Positions 7,419 to 15,588 are shown, counted from the stretch's first letter. The stretch is 21,668 nt of DNA from Bacillus sp. UNC41MFS5 (GCF_000686805.1 NZ_JMLP01000037.1:1-21668), one strand, 5' to 3'. Notes: generated by a model from the letters alone, not told the origin. Translations and numbers: made by a program.

Positions 7419-7765
7419 GTTCTTCACTCTCTACAGTTTATTTTTGAAACAAAAGTTTTATGTTAAAACAATTGTGATACTTTTGCATGACGGTAAAACA
7501 AAGGTAACAGCCAAATCCCCTAAAGTTGTCATTCGATCACCCTTCTATATTGTAATAAGCATGTAATGAATATTATGCCGAGTTCATATAATTTACGGGG
7601 AATCATACATTAGGTGTTTTGGCTTATTTGTAAAAAATGTCAGCATCAGAGATATATAGAAGGTTTACTAGCTATTAATATGTTTAATCGTTAATAAAAT
7701 GTATGAATCTGTAATAGGCTTATTAGTAAGCGGTTACAAAAATAGTACTAAGGCAGGGGGTCAGG
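7419..7765. promoter_or_regulatory. Divergent lsrR/lsrA control region
   Basis: This 347-bp AT-rich gap must hold the promoters for both lsr transcripts. A TATAAT lies at 7587-7592 without a good -35. An inverted pair ATGAA/TTCAT (7566-7570, 7583-7587) overlaps it and is a candidate LsrR site. A TTGTTT/TATCAC pair on the minus strand is a weak lsrR promoter candidate. None of these is firm. The cre-like site is listed separately. Confidence 0.55.
7725..7738 (+). promoter_or_regulatory. Candidate CcpA cre site upstream of lsrA
   Basis: AGTAAGCGGTTACA matches the Bacillus cre consensus TGWAANCGNTNWCA at 13 of 14 positions; only the first base differs. It lies 27 bases before the lsrA start codon, a position typical of repression downstream of a promoter. 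It would place AI-2 uptake under carbon catabolite repression. Confidence 0.6.
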
Positions 7766-9262
7766 ATGAAAGCGCCGAGGAACTTAGTGAGATTGGAGAA
7801 TATCAGGAAGGCCTTTAACCGAAACATGGTTTTGGAGGGGGTTTCATTAGAACTTAATGAGTCAGAAGTGATAGCTATTATCGGCGGTAATGGAGCAGGG
7901 AAGAGCACCTTAATGAAAATCCTCACAGGGATCTACAAGGCGGATGAAGGGGTTATTGAGATTGCTGGTGAAAAGGCAGATCATCTAAATCCTTTTTCAG
8001 CACATGAAAGAGGCATTTATTTAGTGCCGCAGGAACCATTGCTATTCCCGAATATGACGGTTGAACAAAACCTCACGATTGGATTTAGTAAAAATAAAAA
8101 TGAAGTGAGAGAAGAAGCGGCAAAGCTCATTAAAGAATTAGGCTGGAATCTTGATTTGAATCGGTTAGCTGCTACATTGAGTATCGCTGAACAGCAACAG
8201 CTTGAGATCATAAAGGGACTTTTAAGAAAGTCAAAAGTGTTAATTCTGGATGAACCAACCTCTACCTTAACGTTTTCAGAAACGGAGTCATTATTCAAAG
8301 TGATTAAACAGTTGAAAAATGCTGGGGTTGGAATCTTTTATATTACCCACCGTCTTGATGAAGTCTTTCAGATCTCCACCCATGCCGTCATATTACGGGA
8401 CGGAAAAGTAGCGCTTAAAGGGAAAATAGAGGAGTTCACGAAAGACATGTTGATTCAAGGGCTGCTTCCAGTTGGAAATGAAAATCATTACGAAGATCAG
8501 TTTAAAAGACGAGGGTCCACTCACGAGGGAGAAGAACCAATCCTTAAAGTTGAAAACATTGTTGGCGATGGATTTAAGAATATTAGTTTTGAAGTTTATA
8601 AGGGAGAGGTTGTGGGGCTTGCCGGGCTTGTCGGTGCCGGAAGAACAGAGATTGCGGAAGCAATTTACGGAATTCATCCGATTGAGAACGGAAGAGTCTA
8701 TCTCGATGGAAAGGACATTACCAAGTTATCCATAAATGAAACGGTTGAAAGCGGGTTGGCTTATATACCGGAAGACCGATTTTTAAACGGTATTTTTTCA
8801 ATCACTTCTGTGAGAAATAATATCACATCTCAAATTATTAAACGGCATGGTTTTTTTACCAAGAAAAAGTTAGAAGAACAAGTGGCCGATAAATATATTG
8901 ATCGATTAAGGATTAAGGTGAATTCTGGGGAGGATGAAATCAAATCACTTTCAGGCGGGAATCAACAGAAGGCTGTGATTGCAAGGGCGTTATCCATGAA
9001 CCCTAAATTAATCATCATGGATGAACCAACAAGGGGGATTGATGCGGCCGCAAGGGGTGACATCTATTCCATCCTGACAGAATTAAAAAGTCAGGGATTT
9101 TCCATTCTGCTCATTTCCTCTGATCTAGAAGAAATCGAAAGAATTAGCGACCGCATCTATGCTGTCTATCAGGGGACCTGCGATGTTTGCCTAAATGTAG
9201 ACCAAATAAATGCGGTCAATGTAATGAAGGCAGCTTTTGGAACATTTAAAGGAAGTGATTAG
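7766..9262 (+). CDS. lsrA: LsrA, AI-2 ABC transporter ATP-binding protein
   Basis: A fused double ATPase of 498 residues of the ribose/AI-2 type that powers LsrCD. Domain 1 has Walker A GGNGAGKST (~38-46), the relaxed signature LSIAEQQQ and Walker B LILDEPTS. Domain 2 has a degenerate Walker A (GLVGAGRTE), a standard LSGGNQQK signature and Walker B LIIMDEPTRG. One regular and one degenerate site is normal in RbsA/LsrA proteins. A GGGGG ribosome binding site precedes the ATG by about eight bases. It heads the lsrACDBF operon, and its stop is four bases before the lsrC ATG. E. coli LsrA is 511 residues. Confidence 0.94.
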   Translation: MKAPRNLVRLENIRKAFNRNMVLEGVSLELNESEVIAIIGGNGAGKSTLMKILTGIYKADEGVIEIAGEKADHLNPFSAHERGIYLVPQEPLLFPNMTVEQNLTIGFSKNKNEVREEAAKLIKELGWNLDLNRLAATLSIAEQQQLEIIKGLLRKSKVLILDEPTSTLTFSETESLFKVIKQLKNAGVGIFYITHRLDEVFQISTHAVILRDGKVALKGKIEEFTKDMLIQGLLPVGNENHYEDQFKRRGSTHEGEEPILKVENIVGDGFKNISFEVYKGEVVGLAGLVGAGRTEIAEAIYGIHPIENGRVYLDGKDITKLSINETVESGLAYIPEDRFLNGIFSITSVRNNITSQIIKRHGFFTKKKLEEQVADKYIDRLRIKVNSGEDEIKSLSGGNQQKAVIARALSMNPKLIIMDEPTRGIDAAARGDIYSILTELKSQGFSILLISSDLEEIERISDRIYAVYQGTCDVCLNVDQINAVNVMKAAFGTFKGSD

Positions 9263-9266
9263 ACAC

Positions 9267-10250
9267 ATGCCAAGGGTTAGAAAAATATTCAAACAACGGG
9301 AGTTTAGAACTTTTCTATTTTTAGTCCTTCTATTTATGGTTGTGGGTTTTATCAACTCTGACTATTTATCTTTACAGAATATCGATCGATCATTGAAAAG
9401 CAGCTTGCTTTATATTGTTCTTGCCGTCGGGATGACCTTTGTTCTATTAACCAGGAATTTAGATATTTCAGTAGGTGGAACGCTGGGATTAAGTGCTGCT
9501 GTTTGCGGAACGATTCTTCGCGATGGAGGAAATATCTTTCTAGCTGTAATCACTGCCATACTCATTGGGGCTATCATTGGACTCATTAATGGATTTGGAG
9601 TCATCAAGTTAAAAATTTCTTCGTTTATTATGACTTTAGCGATCCTTTCCATTACAAGAGTGGTTCAAGTTATTTATACGGACGGAAAATGGGTAGAAAA
9701 TATACCTGCAAATTTTAAAGAGCTATCGAATATAGACATCTTTGAAATTAATTTATTATCTTTCATCGTTATTGTGGGGGTCATATTCGTTCAGTTATAT
9801 CTATCTAGGAGTAGTAAGGGAAGGTATTACAACGCTATTGGTGATAACAGAGACGGAGCCATTTCATTAGGAATTCCTGTGAATAGATATATTGCCTATT
9901 CCTTTGTCATTTCTGGTATCTGTGCTTCTTTAGCTGGAGTAATCTTTGTTAGTCAAATTGGCTTTGTCTCCACCAATGCGGGAGCGGGAATAGAGTTGAC
10001 GGTGATCGCAGCCTGCGTTCTTGGGGGTGTGTCATTGATAGGCGGGATTGGAACGGTTGTTGGGGCAGCATTGGGAGCGATCATTTTAACGTCCATCAAC
10101 TCTGCTCTGGTTTATATGAAAGTACCGGCCTTTTGGAATGATACGATTTCGGGTTCTCTATTGATCATTATTGTAGTGATTGATGCCCTGCTAGCGTTTC
10201 ATGCGAATAAAAAAGCCAAGAAACTAAGATTAAATGCAAGGGTTCTGTAG
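9267..10250 (+). CDS. lsrC: LsrC, AI-2 ABC transporter permease
   Basis: A 327-residue integral membrane protein with about eight to ten hydrophobic segments and the BPD_transp_2 signature region (LLTRNLDISVGG, residues ~54-70, and GAALGAIILTS near the C-terminus). It pairs with LsrD to form the AI-2 channel. ATG at 9267 is chosen because GGAAGTG at the end of lsrA is correctly spaced before it; the reading frame also opens upstream at a TTG (9237) that overlaps lsrA and lacks a binding site. Translational coupling to lsrA is likely. Confidence 0.93.
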   Translation: MPRVRKIFKQREFRTFLFLVLLFMVVGFINSDYLSLQNIDRSLKSSLLYIVLAVGMTFVLLTRNLDISVGGTLGLSAAVCGTILRDGGNIFLAVITAILIGAIIGLINGFGVIKLKISSFIMTLAILSITRVVQVIYTDGKWVENIPANFKELSNIDIFEINLLSFIVIVGVIFVQLYLSRSSKGRYYNAIGDNRDGAISLGIPVNRYIAYSFVISGICASLAGVIFVSQIGFVSTNAGAGIELTVIAACVLGGVSLIGGIGTVVGAALGAIILTSINSALVYMKVPAFWNDTISGSLLIIIVVIDALLAFHANKKAKKLRLNARVL

Positions 10251-10269
10251 AAGGAGGTGTAGAAATGAC

Positions 10270-11268
10270 ATGTTAAATAAAATCCCGAAATGGAACCTTA
10301 CCTTATTCGTCTTGATTATTGCTGAAATAATCGTTTTTGGGATGATTAATCCAAGATTTTGGAATGTCACGATCTTGTTAAATAGCTTTAACGATTTTAT
10401 TGCGATTGCCATTATTGGCTTTTTTGTCACACTGGTCGTTATTACAGGAGGAATAGACATTTCAGGCGTTTCGATTATTGGATTAACCTCCGTTGTCACA
10501 GGTCTTTTGTCGCAAGTGGTTGGGATCAATATCTGGGGCTCGATCCTTTGTGCCATTTTAATTGGTGGGTTATGCGGCCTTCTCAATGGAGTTCTTATTG
10601 CTTATGGAAGAGTTCAAGCGATGGTCATCACCCTTGGCGGCATGCTTTTATATAGCGGGATAGCCATTGTGCTGGTGGGATTGTCTGGTGTAAGTACCTA
10701 TGAAGGGATCTCGGGCTTCCCTGAAGATTTTAGCAACATTGCAAATGGAGAGGTCATGGGAATCCCTCATGCTGTGCTTCTTTTTATTATCATGTTTCTC
10801 ATTGCTTATATTCTCCTGCACCGCACAAGGTATGGCAGATATATATACTTGACAGGAATTAACCAAAAAACAGCTGATTACTCGGGAATCACTACGAAAA
10901 GAATCATTGCTAGTTCATACGTCTTGTCAGGGTTAAGTGCCGGTGTTGCAGGGGTTGTATTAACTTCCTATTTAGGCAGTGCGAGAGCTGATTATGGCGC
11001 TGAGTATCTAATGCCCATTCTAACTGTCGTTGTGTTAGGAGGGACATTCATCACAGGAGGTAAAGGGGGTGTTGTAGGGACAGCGTTAGCTAGTATCATA
11101 TTAGGATTTATGCAGATAGGATTACAAATGGCCGGGGTCTCCACCCAATATATCGGATTAGCTACTGGGGTTCTTCTTATCGTATCTGTTGCATTCTTGG
11201 GCATAAATCCAGAGTTCAGATTTAACATGAAAAGGATCTTAACACAAAAACAACATATTGGGGGTTAG
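10270..11268 (+). CDS. lsrD: LsrD, AI-2 ABC transporter permease
   Basis: A 332-residue multi-spanning permease, partner of LsrC. VVITGGIDISG corresponds to the conserved cytoplasmic loop of ribose/AI-2 permeases, and GGTFITGGKGGVVGT is the second family signature. AAGGAGGTGT follows the lsrC stop. The in-frame ATG at 10270 starts MLNKIPKWN; a nearer ATG at 10265 is out of frame and ends after three codons. The tiny reading frame could tune translation. The stop lies five bases before the lsrB GTG. Confidence 0.92.
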   Translation: MLNKIPKWNLTLFVLIIAEIIVFGMINPRFWNVTILLNSFNDFIAIAIIGFFVTLVVITGGIDISGVSIIGLTSVVTGLLSQVVGINIWGSILCAILIGGLCGLLNGVLIAYGRVQAMVITLGGMLLYSGIAIVLVGLSGVSTYEGISGFPEDFSNIANGEVMGIPHAVLLFIIMFLIAYILLHRTRYGRYIYLTGINQKTADYSGITTKRIIASSYVLSGLSAGVAGVVLTSYLGSARADYGAEYLMPILTVVVLGGTFITGGKGGVVGTALASIILGFMQIGLQMAGVSTQYIGLATGVLLIVSVAFLGINPEFRFNMKRILTQKQHIGG

Positions 11269-11273
11269 GTACA

Positions 11274-12350
11274 GTGAGAAAAATAAAGTCTATTAAAATA
11301 GTAAGTATTTTGGCGACTCTGACATTATTATTAGCTGCCTGCGGTTCCAATGAAAACTCTTCCGGAGACGGGGGTAAAAAGAAAGATTCTAAAGATATTC
11401 AGGTGGTTTTCATTCCAAAAATGACAGGGAACGCCTTCTTTGAGTCTGGAAACGATGGGGCCCAAGAAATGGCCAAGAAGGTTGGATTTAAAGTGAAGTA
11501 CGATGGTGCCCCTGAAGGTACGGTTGCGAATCAAGTACAAATTATTAATAGTGCCGTCAATAGCGGTGCTGATGCGATTGCCATTTCTTCCGTCTCTTCT
11601 GACGGTCTGAATCAAGCATTGAAAAAGGCATTAGATGCAGGCGTTAAAGTTGTCACATGGGACTCAGATGTTGATCCTAAATATCGTTCTGTTTATGTAG
11701 ACCAAGGTACACCAGATATCCTAGGAAAAATGCTTGTCGACATGGCTGCCCAGCAAATGGATAAACCTGATGAGGCTAAGAAAATTGCCTGGTTCTATTC
11801 CAGCCCGACAGTTCCAGACCAAAACTCATGGGTTAAAGCCGCAAACCAATATATTAAAGAAAAATATCCAAAATGGGAATTGGTTACAACTCAATTTGGT
11901 GATGCAAATGAACAAAAATCATTACAAGTAGGAGAAAGTATTTTAAGTTCTTATCCTGATATTGATGCGGTTATTTGCCCAGACTCAACCGCTCTTCCGG
12001 CAATGGCACAAGCGGCTGAAAATAAAGGATTAAAAGCGGATGATGTCATAATAACAGGATTTGCTTCTCCAAATTCAATGAGACAATTTATTGAGAATGG
12101 AACGATTACTAATCATGGGTTGTGGGATGTAAAGGATCAAGGTGCTCTTGCTGTGTATGTGGCTTATTGGTTGGCTCAAGGAAAAGATCTAAAGGTTGGG
12201 GATTCGTTGGATGTTCCTGATATGGGTTCTGTGAAGGTGGAGCCGAATACGATCCAAGGCTATGATTATACGGCAGATGATTCGGGGATTATTGTGTTGC
12301 CTGAGCGGATTGTGTTTACGAAGGATAATACGAAAAATTACGATTTTTAA
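11274..12350 (+). CDS. lsrB: LsrB, AI-2-binding lipoprotein
   Basis: A 358-residue extracytoplasmic receptor. The lipobox LLLAAC puts the lipidated Cys at 23, followed by a Ser/Gly/Lys linker. Aligned by eye to E. coli LsrB, the ligand residues K35, D116, D166, Q167 and P220 are K49, D130, D182, Q183 and P236; the spacing agrees exactly apart from a two-residue insertion. The sixth residue, A222, is Ser238 here. The C-terminus (GYDY...LPERIVF) matches LsrB closely. The start is GTG with GGGGG upstream. Close similarity plus the lsr context favours a true AI-2 receptor over a ribose-type binding protein. Confidence 0.94.
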   Translation: MRKIKSIKIVSILATLTLLLAACGSNENSSGDGGKKKDSKDIQVVFIPKMTGNAFFESGNDGAQEMAKKVGFKVKYDGAPEGTVANQVQIINSAVNSGADAIAISSVSSDGLNQALKKALDAGVKVVTWDSDVDPKYRSVYVDQGTPDILGKMLVDMAAQQMDKPDEAKKIAWFYSSPTVPDQNSWVKAANQYIKEKYPKWELVTTQFGDANEQKSLQVGESILSSYPDIDAVICPDSTALPAMAQAAENKGLKADDVIITGFASPNSMRQFIENGTITNHGLWDVKDQGALAVYVAYWLAQGKDLKVGDSLDVPDMGSVKVEPNTIQGYDYTADDSGIIVLPERIVFTKDNTKNYDF

Positions 12351-12388
12351 TAGTCAATTAGAGTGCTTGTTATAAAGGAGTGATAGAA

Positions 12389-13267
12389 GTGGCTGATAGA
12401 GATGGCAACAAAAATGCAAAGGATTATTCTGAGAGTATACCGTTCGCGAACAATGGGAATTACCATGTAAAAGGTGCAAACAATTATGATTGGGGAATGA
12501 AGGATCGGTTATCCAGAATCTTTAACCCGGACACTGGTAAAACGGTCATGTTAGCGTTTGATCATGGTTATTTCATGGGACCTACGTCAGGGCTAGAAAG
12601 ATTAGACCTGCTGATTCCTAGATTAGCAAATTATGCCGATTGTTTAATGGGGACTAGAGGGGCTATACGAAGCAGTGTCCCGCCGACCTTTAATAAAGCG
12701 ATCGCCCTACGAGCTTCCTCGGGTTCTAGTGTTCTCCAAGATGACCTGAGTCATGAATCCATGGTCGTTGATATGGAAGATGCGATTAAGTTGAATGCAA
12801 GTGCAATTGCCATTCAAACATTCATTGGAAGTGATGGGCAAAAGGAAACCATCGAAGAGTTAAACCGAGCTGTTAACCTTGGCTCAAGATACTCCATTCC
12901 AACATTAGGTGTGGTAGCGGTTGGTAAAGAAATGGCGCGCACCACTAACTTCTTCTTGTTAGCGACAAGAATGCTAGCTGAATTTGGTGCACAAATTGTT
13001 AAAACGTATTACTGTGACGATTTTGAAAAAGTTGCAGCAGCTTGCCCAGTCCCATTAGTCGTGGCAGGCGGTAAGAAATTACCAGAAAAAGATGCCCTTA
13101 CACTGGCCTTCAACTCTATCCAAGGTGGAGCAGCTGGTGTGGATATGGGAAGGAATATATTCCAATCTGAATACCCCGAAGAAATGATTCAAGCAGTTCG
13201 TAAGGTTGTTCATGAAGGGTTTACTGACAAAGAGGCTTTTGAGTTTTACCAACATCTCATAAACTAA
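12389..13267 (+). CDS. lsrF: LsrF, phospho-AI-2 breakdown thiolase (class I aldolase fold)
   Basis: A 292-residue enzyme. In enterics LsrF transfers an acetyl group from 3-hydroxy-5-phosphonooxypentane-2,4-dione to CoA, clearing the signal. Conserved blocks are LSRIFNPDTGKTVMLAFDHG (41-60) and IVKTYY with the Schiff-base Lys205 (Lys203 in E. coli). AGGKKLP and GVDMGRNIFQS form the phosphate site. GTG at 12389 has AAAGGAG eight bases upstream; the in-frame GTG at 12380 overlaps that site. It is the last gene of the operon, and no lsrG follows. Confidence 0.95.
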   Translation: MADRDGNKNAKDYSESIPFANNGNYHVKGANNYDWGMKDRLSRIFNPDTGKTVMLAFDHGYFMGPTSGLERLDLLIPRLANYADCLMGTRGAIRSSVPPTFNKAIALRASSGSSVLQDDLSHESMVVDMEDAIKLNASAIAIQTFIGSDGQKETIEELNRAVNLGSRYSIPTLGVVAVGKEMARTTNFFLLATRMLAEFGAQIVKTYYCDDFEKVAAACPVPLVVAGGKKLPEKDALTLAFNSIQGGAAGVDMGRNIFQSEYPEEMIQAVRKVVHEGFTDKEAFEFYQHLIN

Positions 13268-13284
13268 GTTCCATTATTTTGAGA

Positions 13285-13353
13285 GTGACCATGGGGACGG
13301 TTATGGTGGTCACTCTAACCTCAAAAAAAAAGCCAGGAGAACCGTCCCTGTGG
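13285..13353. repeat. Palindromic repeat, GGGACGGTT family, copy 1
   Basis: GTGACC (13285-13290) pairs with GGTCAC (13308-13313), and GGGACGGTT (13294-13302) can pair with AACCGTCCC (13340-13348). The homologous copy is 15385-15452. It lies between the lsrF stop and the stop of the minus-strand DUF6241-like gene, so it may end both transcripts. An A9 run on the plus strand gives a U-tract for the minus strand. Confidence 0.8.
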
Positions 13354-13354
13354 G

Positions 13355-13927
13355 TTATTCCTGGGAGCTTGCTTCACTTACAAGATCTTCTTCTTTGAAG
13401 TTATTCAGGATGAAAGTTTCTTCTTCTGCTTTGCTCAGGATTCCATAAGCTTTGCCGACCGTCCCTCCTTGGTAGGTCCAGAAATAATTGTGGTCATCAT
13501 CTACTTCAGAAAAAGTGCCTTTTTTCCATTTATCTAAAATGGCTAGCAAATCATCCTTTTGTTCGAACTCACTGTTCTCCACAATGGTATAAACTTGATT
13601 GATTGTATCGGAAATCATTGGAATGGCTCCCCATTTTTCTTTTGCTTTCACTTTTTGATGCGTCATTTTGTGCATCACTTCGATAACCGCATCTTGTGAA
13701 CTACTGTCATTAATCCCGATATCATATTGAACTCCGCCGATTTTGGCTGTCTGTTGCTTGTCTCCTTTCTTTTTCTCTTTATTGACAGTATCTTGAACAG
13801 CTTTCGCTTCTACTTTCTCAGATTTCTTTTCAGGATCGTTCCCATTGCCGGCTAAATTAAATCCCCCGTATTTTACGCCTATTAATACGGTCAAAATAAC
13901 CCCAATTATGATTAATACCTTATTCAA
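13355..13927 (-). CDS. Membrane-anchored DUF6241-like protein
   Basis: A 190-residue protein of unknown function. Residues 2-18 are a single hydrophobic N-terminal helix. A Lys/Glu-rich linker (~30-62) follows, then a compact domain with the recognisable block VMHKMTHQKVKAKEKWGAIP and later DDHNYFWTYQGGTVGKAYG. These match my memory of the DUF6241 family in Bacillaceae. The domain would lie outside the membrane. The start is TTG at 13927 with GGGGGG about six bases upstream; a nearby ATG is out of frame. It is a single-gene unit with no clear link to lsr. Confidence 0.8.
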   Translation of the reverse strand: MNKVLIIIGVILTVLIGVKYGGFNLAGNGNDPEKKSEKVEAKAVQDTVNKEKKKGDKQQTAKIGGVQYDIGINDSSSQDAVIEVMHKMTHQKVKAKEKWGAIPMISDTINQVYTIVENSEFEQKDDLLAILDKWKKGTFSEVDDDHNYFWTYQGGTVGKAYGILSKAEEETFILNNFKEEDLVSEASSQE

Positions 13928-14262
13928 ATCATTCCCCCCTGTTGGTATTGGATAGTTCTAACTTAACAAAAAATTCAGAATCATTCTAGTTTATTTAACT
14001 AACATAATCCCTTCAAAGAAGACAGCTATCGACATTTAGACTTAATAATTTAGTTATTATGGTGCGAAGATTATTGGTCTCTCACGGCTCCTATGGGAAG
14101 GGAATGCCAGCAACCACAAGAGATGTCCCTCTGGAACACAATAGACATAGTTGAGACGCAATTTGTTTAATTTTATCGAAAAGGGTGAGTTTTTAACTGG
14201 TGGAAAATGGTAGAATAGTAGAGCCGTGATTAATGTTTGAGCTTAATTTGGGGGAATTTCGA
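13928..14262. other. Intergenic region with a conserved-looking 31-codon ORF
   Basis: The only item seen is an ORF at 14059-14154 (plus), starting MVRRLLVSHG and ending EHNRHS. It has no good ribosome binding site. GTCTC/GAGAC elements flank it. The sequence resembles recurrent short hypothetical peptides in Bacillus genomes and may be a remnant; I cannot assign it. Confidence 0.3.
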
Positions 14263-14661
14263 GTGAGTAAGGGGAAAACAAAAAAACAACAAAGACAATT
14301 AGAAGATAGTATCAAATTGATACTTTTATTGGCGGCTGGAGCTTCCTATTATTTTACCCAAAGACTATATGTAACACTGTGGGTTGTAGGAGTGGTCATG
14401 ATACTAATTATTGCTCTAGTTGTATTACAAAATAAAAGGCAAAAAGAGAGACTAAGAAAATCTGGAATCAAAGATATTGATTCTATGGATGGCATACAGT
14501 TTGAATATTATTTACAGGAACTTTATCTATCAAGAGGGTATGAGGCAGAAGTTACGAATGCCAGCGGTGACTATGGTGCAGATTTTTTACTTAATAATGG
14601 CGGAAAAAAGATTGTTGTTCAAGCAAAACGCTATTCAAAGGATGTAGGCTTTTGCTTTTAG
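14263..14661 (+). pseudogene. Mrr-type membrane-anchored endonuclease, 3'-truncated
   Basis: Two adjacent hydrophobic segments lie near the N-terminus, then a basic linker, then the start of a restriction-endonuclease-like (Mrr_cat, PD-(D/E)XK) domain: MDGIQFEYYL, GADF with the catalytic Asp, and VVQAKRY with the Gln-x-Lys. The protein should continue for roughly 40-50 residues more. Instead it runs out at KDVG and ends four codons later. The break coincides with the end of an HTH gene on the other strand. GTG at 14263 (GGGGG eight bases upstream) is preferred to the ATG at 14233. Probably inactive. Confidence 0.8.
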
Positions 14662-14931
14662 AATCATTCGTTTAAAGGTAGAACGTGAGATTCCATTAAG
14701 TTTATATTCTTCGTGAATCGCTTTTAAGACCGTTCCAATTTTGGCATTGCACACACCAGGTATTTTTGCAGAAAAACGAACCAGCCGCTTCAACCCAACT
14801 AATTCTCCTTTAGAAAAATCATGCTTGTGGACCGCTAACCATATCTCGATATGTGTATTCATTTCCTTCAGCGAACTAAATTGGGAAAATTGCTCGAATC
14901 CTTCAATATTGCCTGACTTTAGACCCGCCAT
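14635..14931 (-). pseudogene. HTH-type DNA-binding protein, 3'-truncated
   Basis: The 98-residue remnant starts MAGLKSGNIEGFEQF and contains GELVGLKRLVRFSAKIPGVC. A likely helix-turn-helix is in SRSTFKRMILKAK. It resembles a widespread Bacillus hypothetical DNA-binding or replication-like protein that is longer. It stops just after the last helix, exactly where the opposite-strand nuclease gene breaks. A plausible GAGGGTG ribosome binding site precedes the ATG. Exact family and function are not recognised. Confidence 0.65.
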
Positions 14932-15127
14932 TTCCTAACACCCTCTACGCTTATATAGTGCTTTCTAATCGTCAAATCAACAATTCCAGCACCTTCACAA
15001 TAGCGGTTTTGGCAGCACGAATCGAACGACTAAAAATCAAATTTGGAGCCGTTTTTGAAGACATCCCTCGACAATCTTTTTGGTCAATTAGAGAGGGAAA
15101 ACTATATGTGGAGCGTGCGGAGGTATA

Positions 15128-15357
15128 TTTTAACCAAACGTTTGTGTAGTTTCGAAAAGGCGGGGTTTTAGTAGAATAACGGAAGTTTGGAAGAAACTGA
15201 TCTTTTTCTGTAGAAAAGTGGGTTATTTCCTGCGGAATTTTCAAGCGCATCTCGACAATCTTCTTGCCACCTTTGGTGGTAATTGCTTCTGACGTAGTAC
15301 TTGCATCCGATTCAACCAAACGTTTGATTAGTATACCCTGTTTGGTATTTAGTCGAA
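15128..15357 (+). repeat. Dispersed ~230-bp repeat, copy 2 (two CAAACGTTTG palindromes)
   Basis: The palindromes are at 15135-15144 and 15317-15326, 182 bases apart (183 in copy 1). On the minus strand copy 2 lies inside an open frame of 131 codons (14972-15367, MALFRLNTKQGILIKR...). That frame has no ribosome binding site or recognised domain, so I do not call it a gene. The two palindromes of each copy are also direct repeats (ACCAAACGTTTG..TAGT). Confidence 0.75.
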
Positions 15358-15384
15358 ATAGTGCCATTTTGTGACGACGACCAG

Positions 15385-15452
15385 GTAGCCATGGGGAAGG
15401 TTCTGTGGGCTACTCTAACCTTAATAAAAAGCCATGAGAACCGTTCCTGTGG
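15385..15452. repeat. Palindromic repeat, GGGACGGTT family, copy 2
   Basis: Homologous to 13285-13353. The stem here is GTAGCC (15385-15390) with GGCTAC (15408-15413), at the same spacing as in copy 1 but with two base pairs changed on both sides. It ends about ten bases before the stop of the minus-strand 41-aa gene. Confidence 0.8.
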
Positions 15453-15462
15453 CGTTTTGAGA

Positions 15463-15588
15463 TTATCTTTCTTTGTGTGTATGTCCAGATTTCCCCTCAG
15501 TAATTACACGATCAATATCAAGATAGGGCTTCCCCTGTATTGCATCATTAGAAACAATTTTGATATTTTCCTTGCGATTGTCTTTCAT
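15463..15588 (-). CDS. Small hypothetical protein, 41 aa
   Basis: A short gene with strong start signals: GGAGGTAG lies seven bases before ATG on the minus strand. The product begins MKDNRKENIKIVSND, contains GKPYLDIDRVIT, and ends SGHTHKER. It is charged and soluble, with no membrane segment. I do not recognise it. The palindromic repeat directly 3' may be its terminator, or may have clipped a longer C-terminus. Confidence 0.55.
   Translation of the reverse strand: MKDNRKENIKIVSNDAIQGKPYLDIDRVITEGKSGHTHKER

Noticed and set aside
14059..14170. Riboswitch or T-box in the region before the nuclease gene
   Set aside because: No T-box GGGTGGTACCGCG-type motif or known riboswitch core could be recognised.
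14972..15367. 131-codon minus-strand ORF over repeat copy 2
   Set aside because: No ribosome binding site or domain, and the homologous copy 1 has stops in the same frame; treated as repeat sequence, though it could be a decayed gene.
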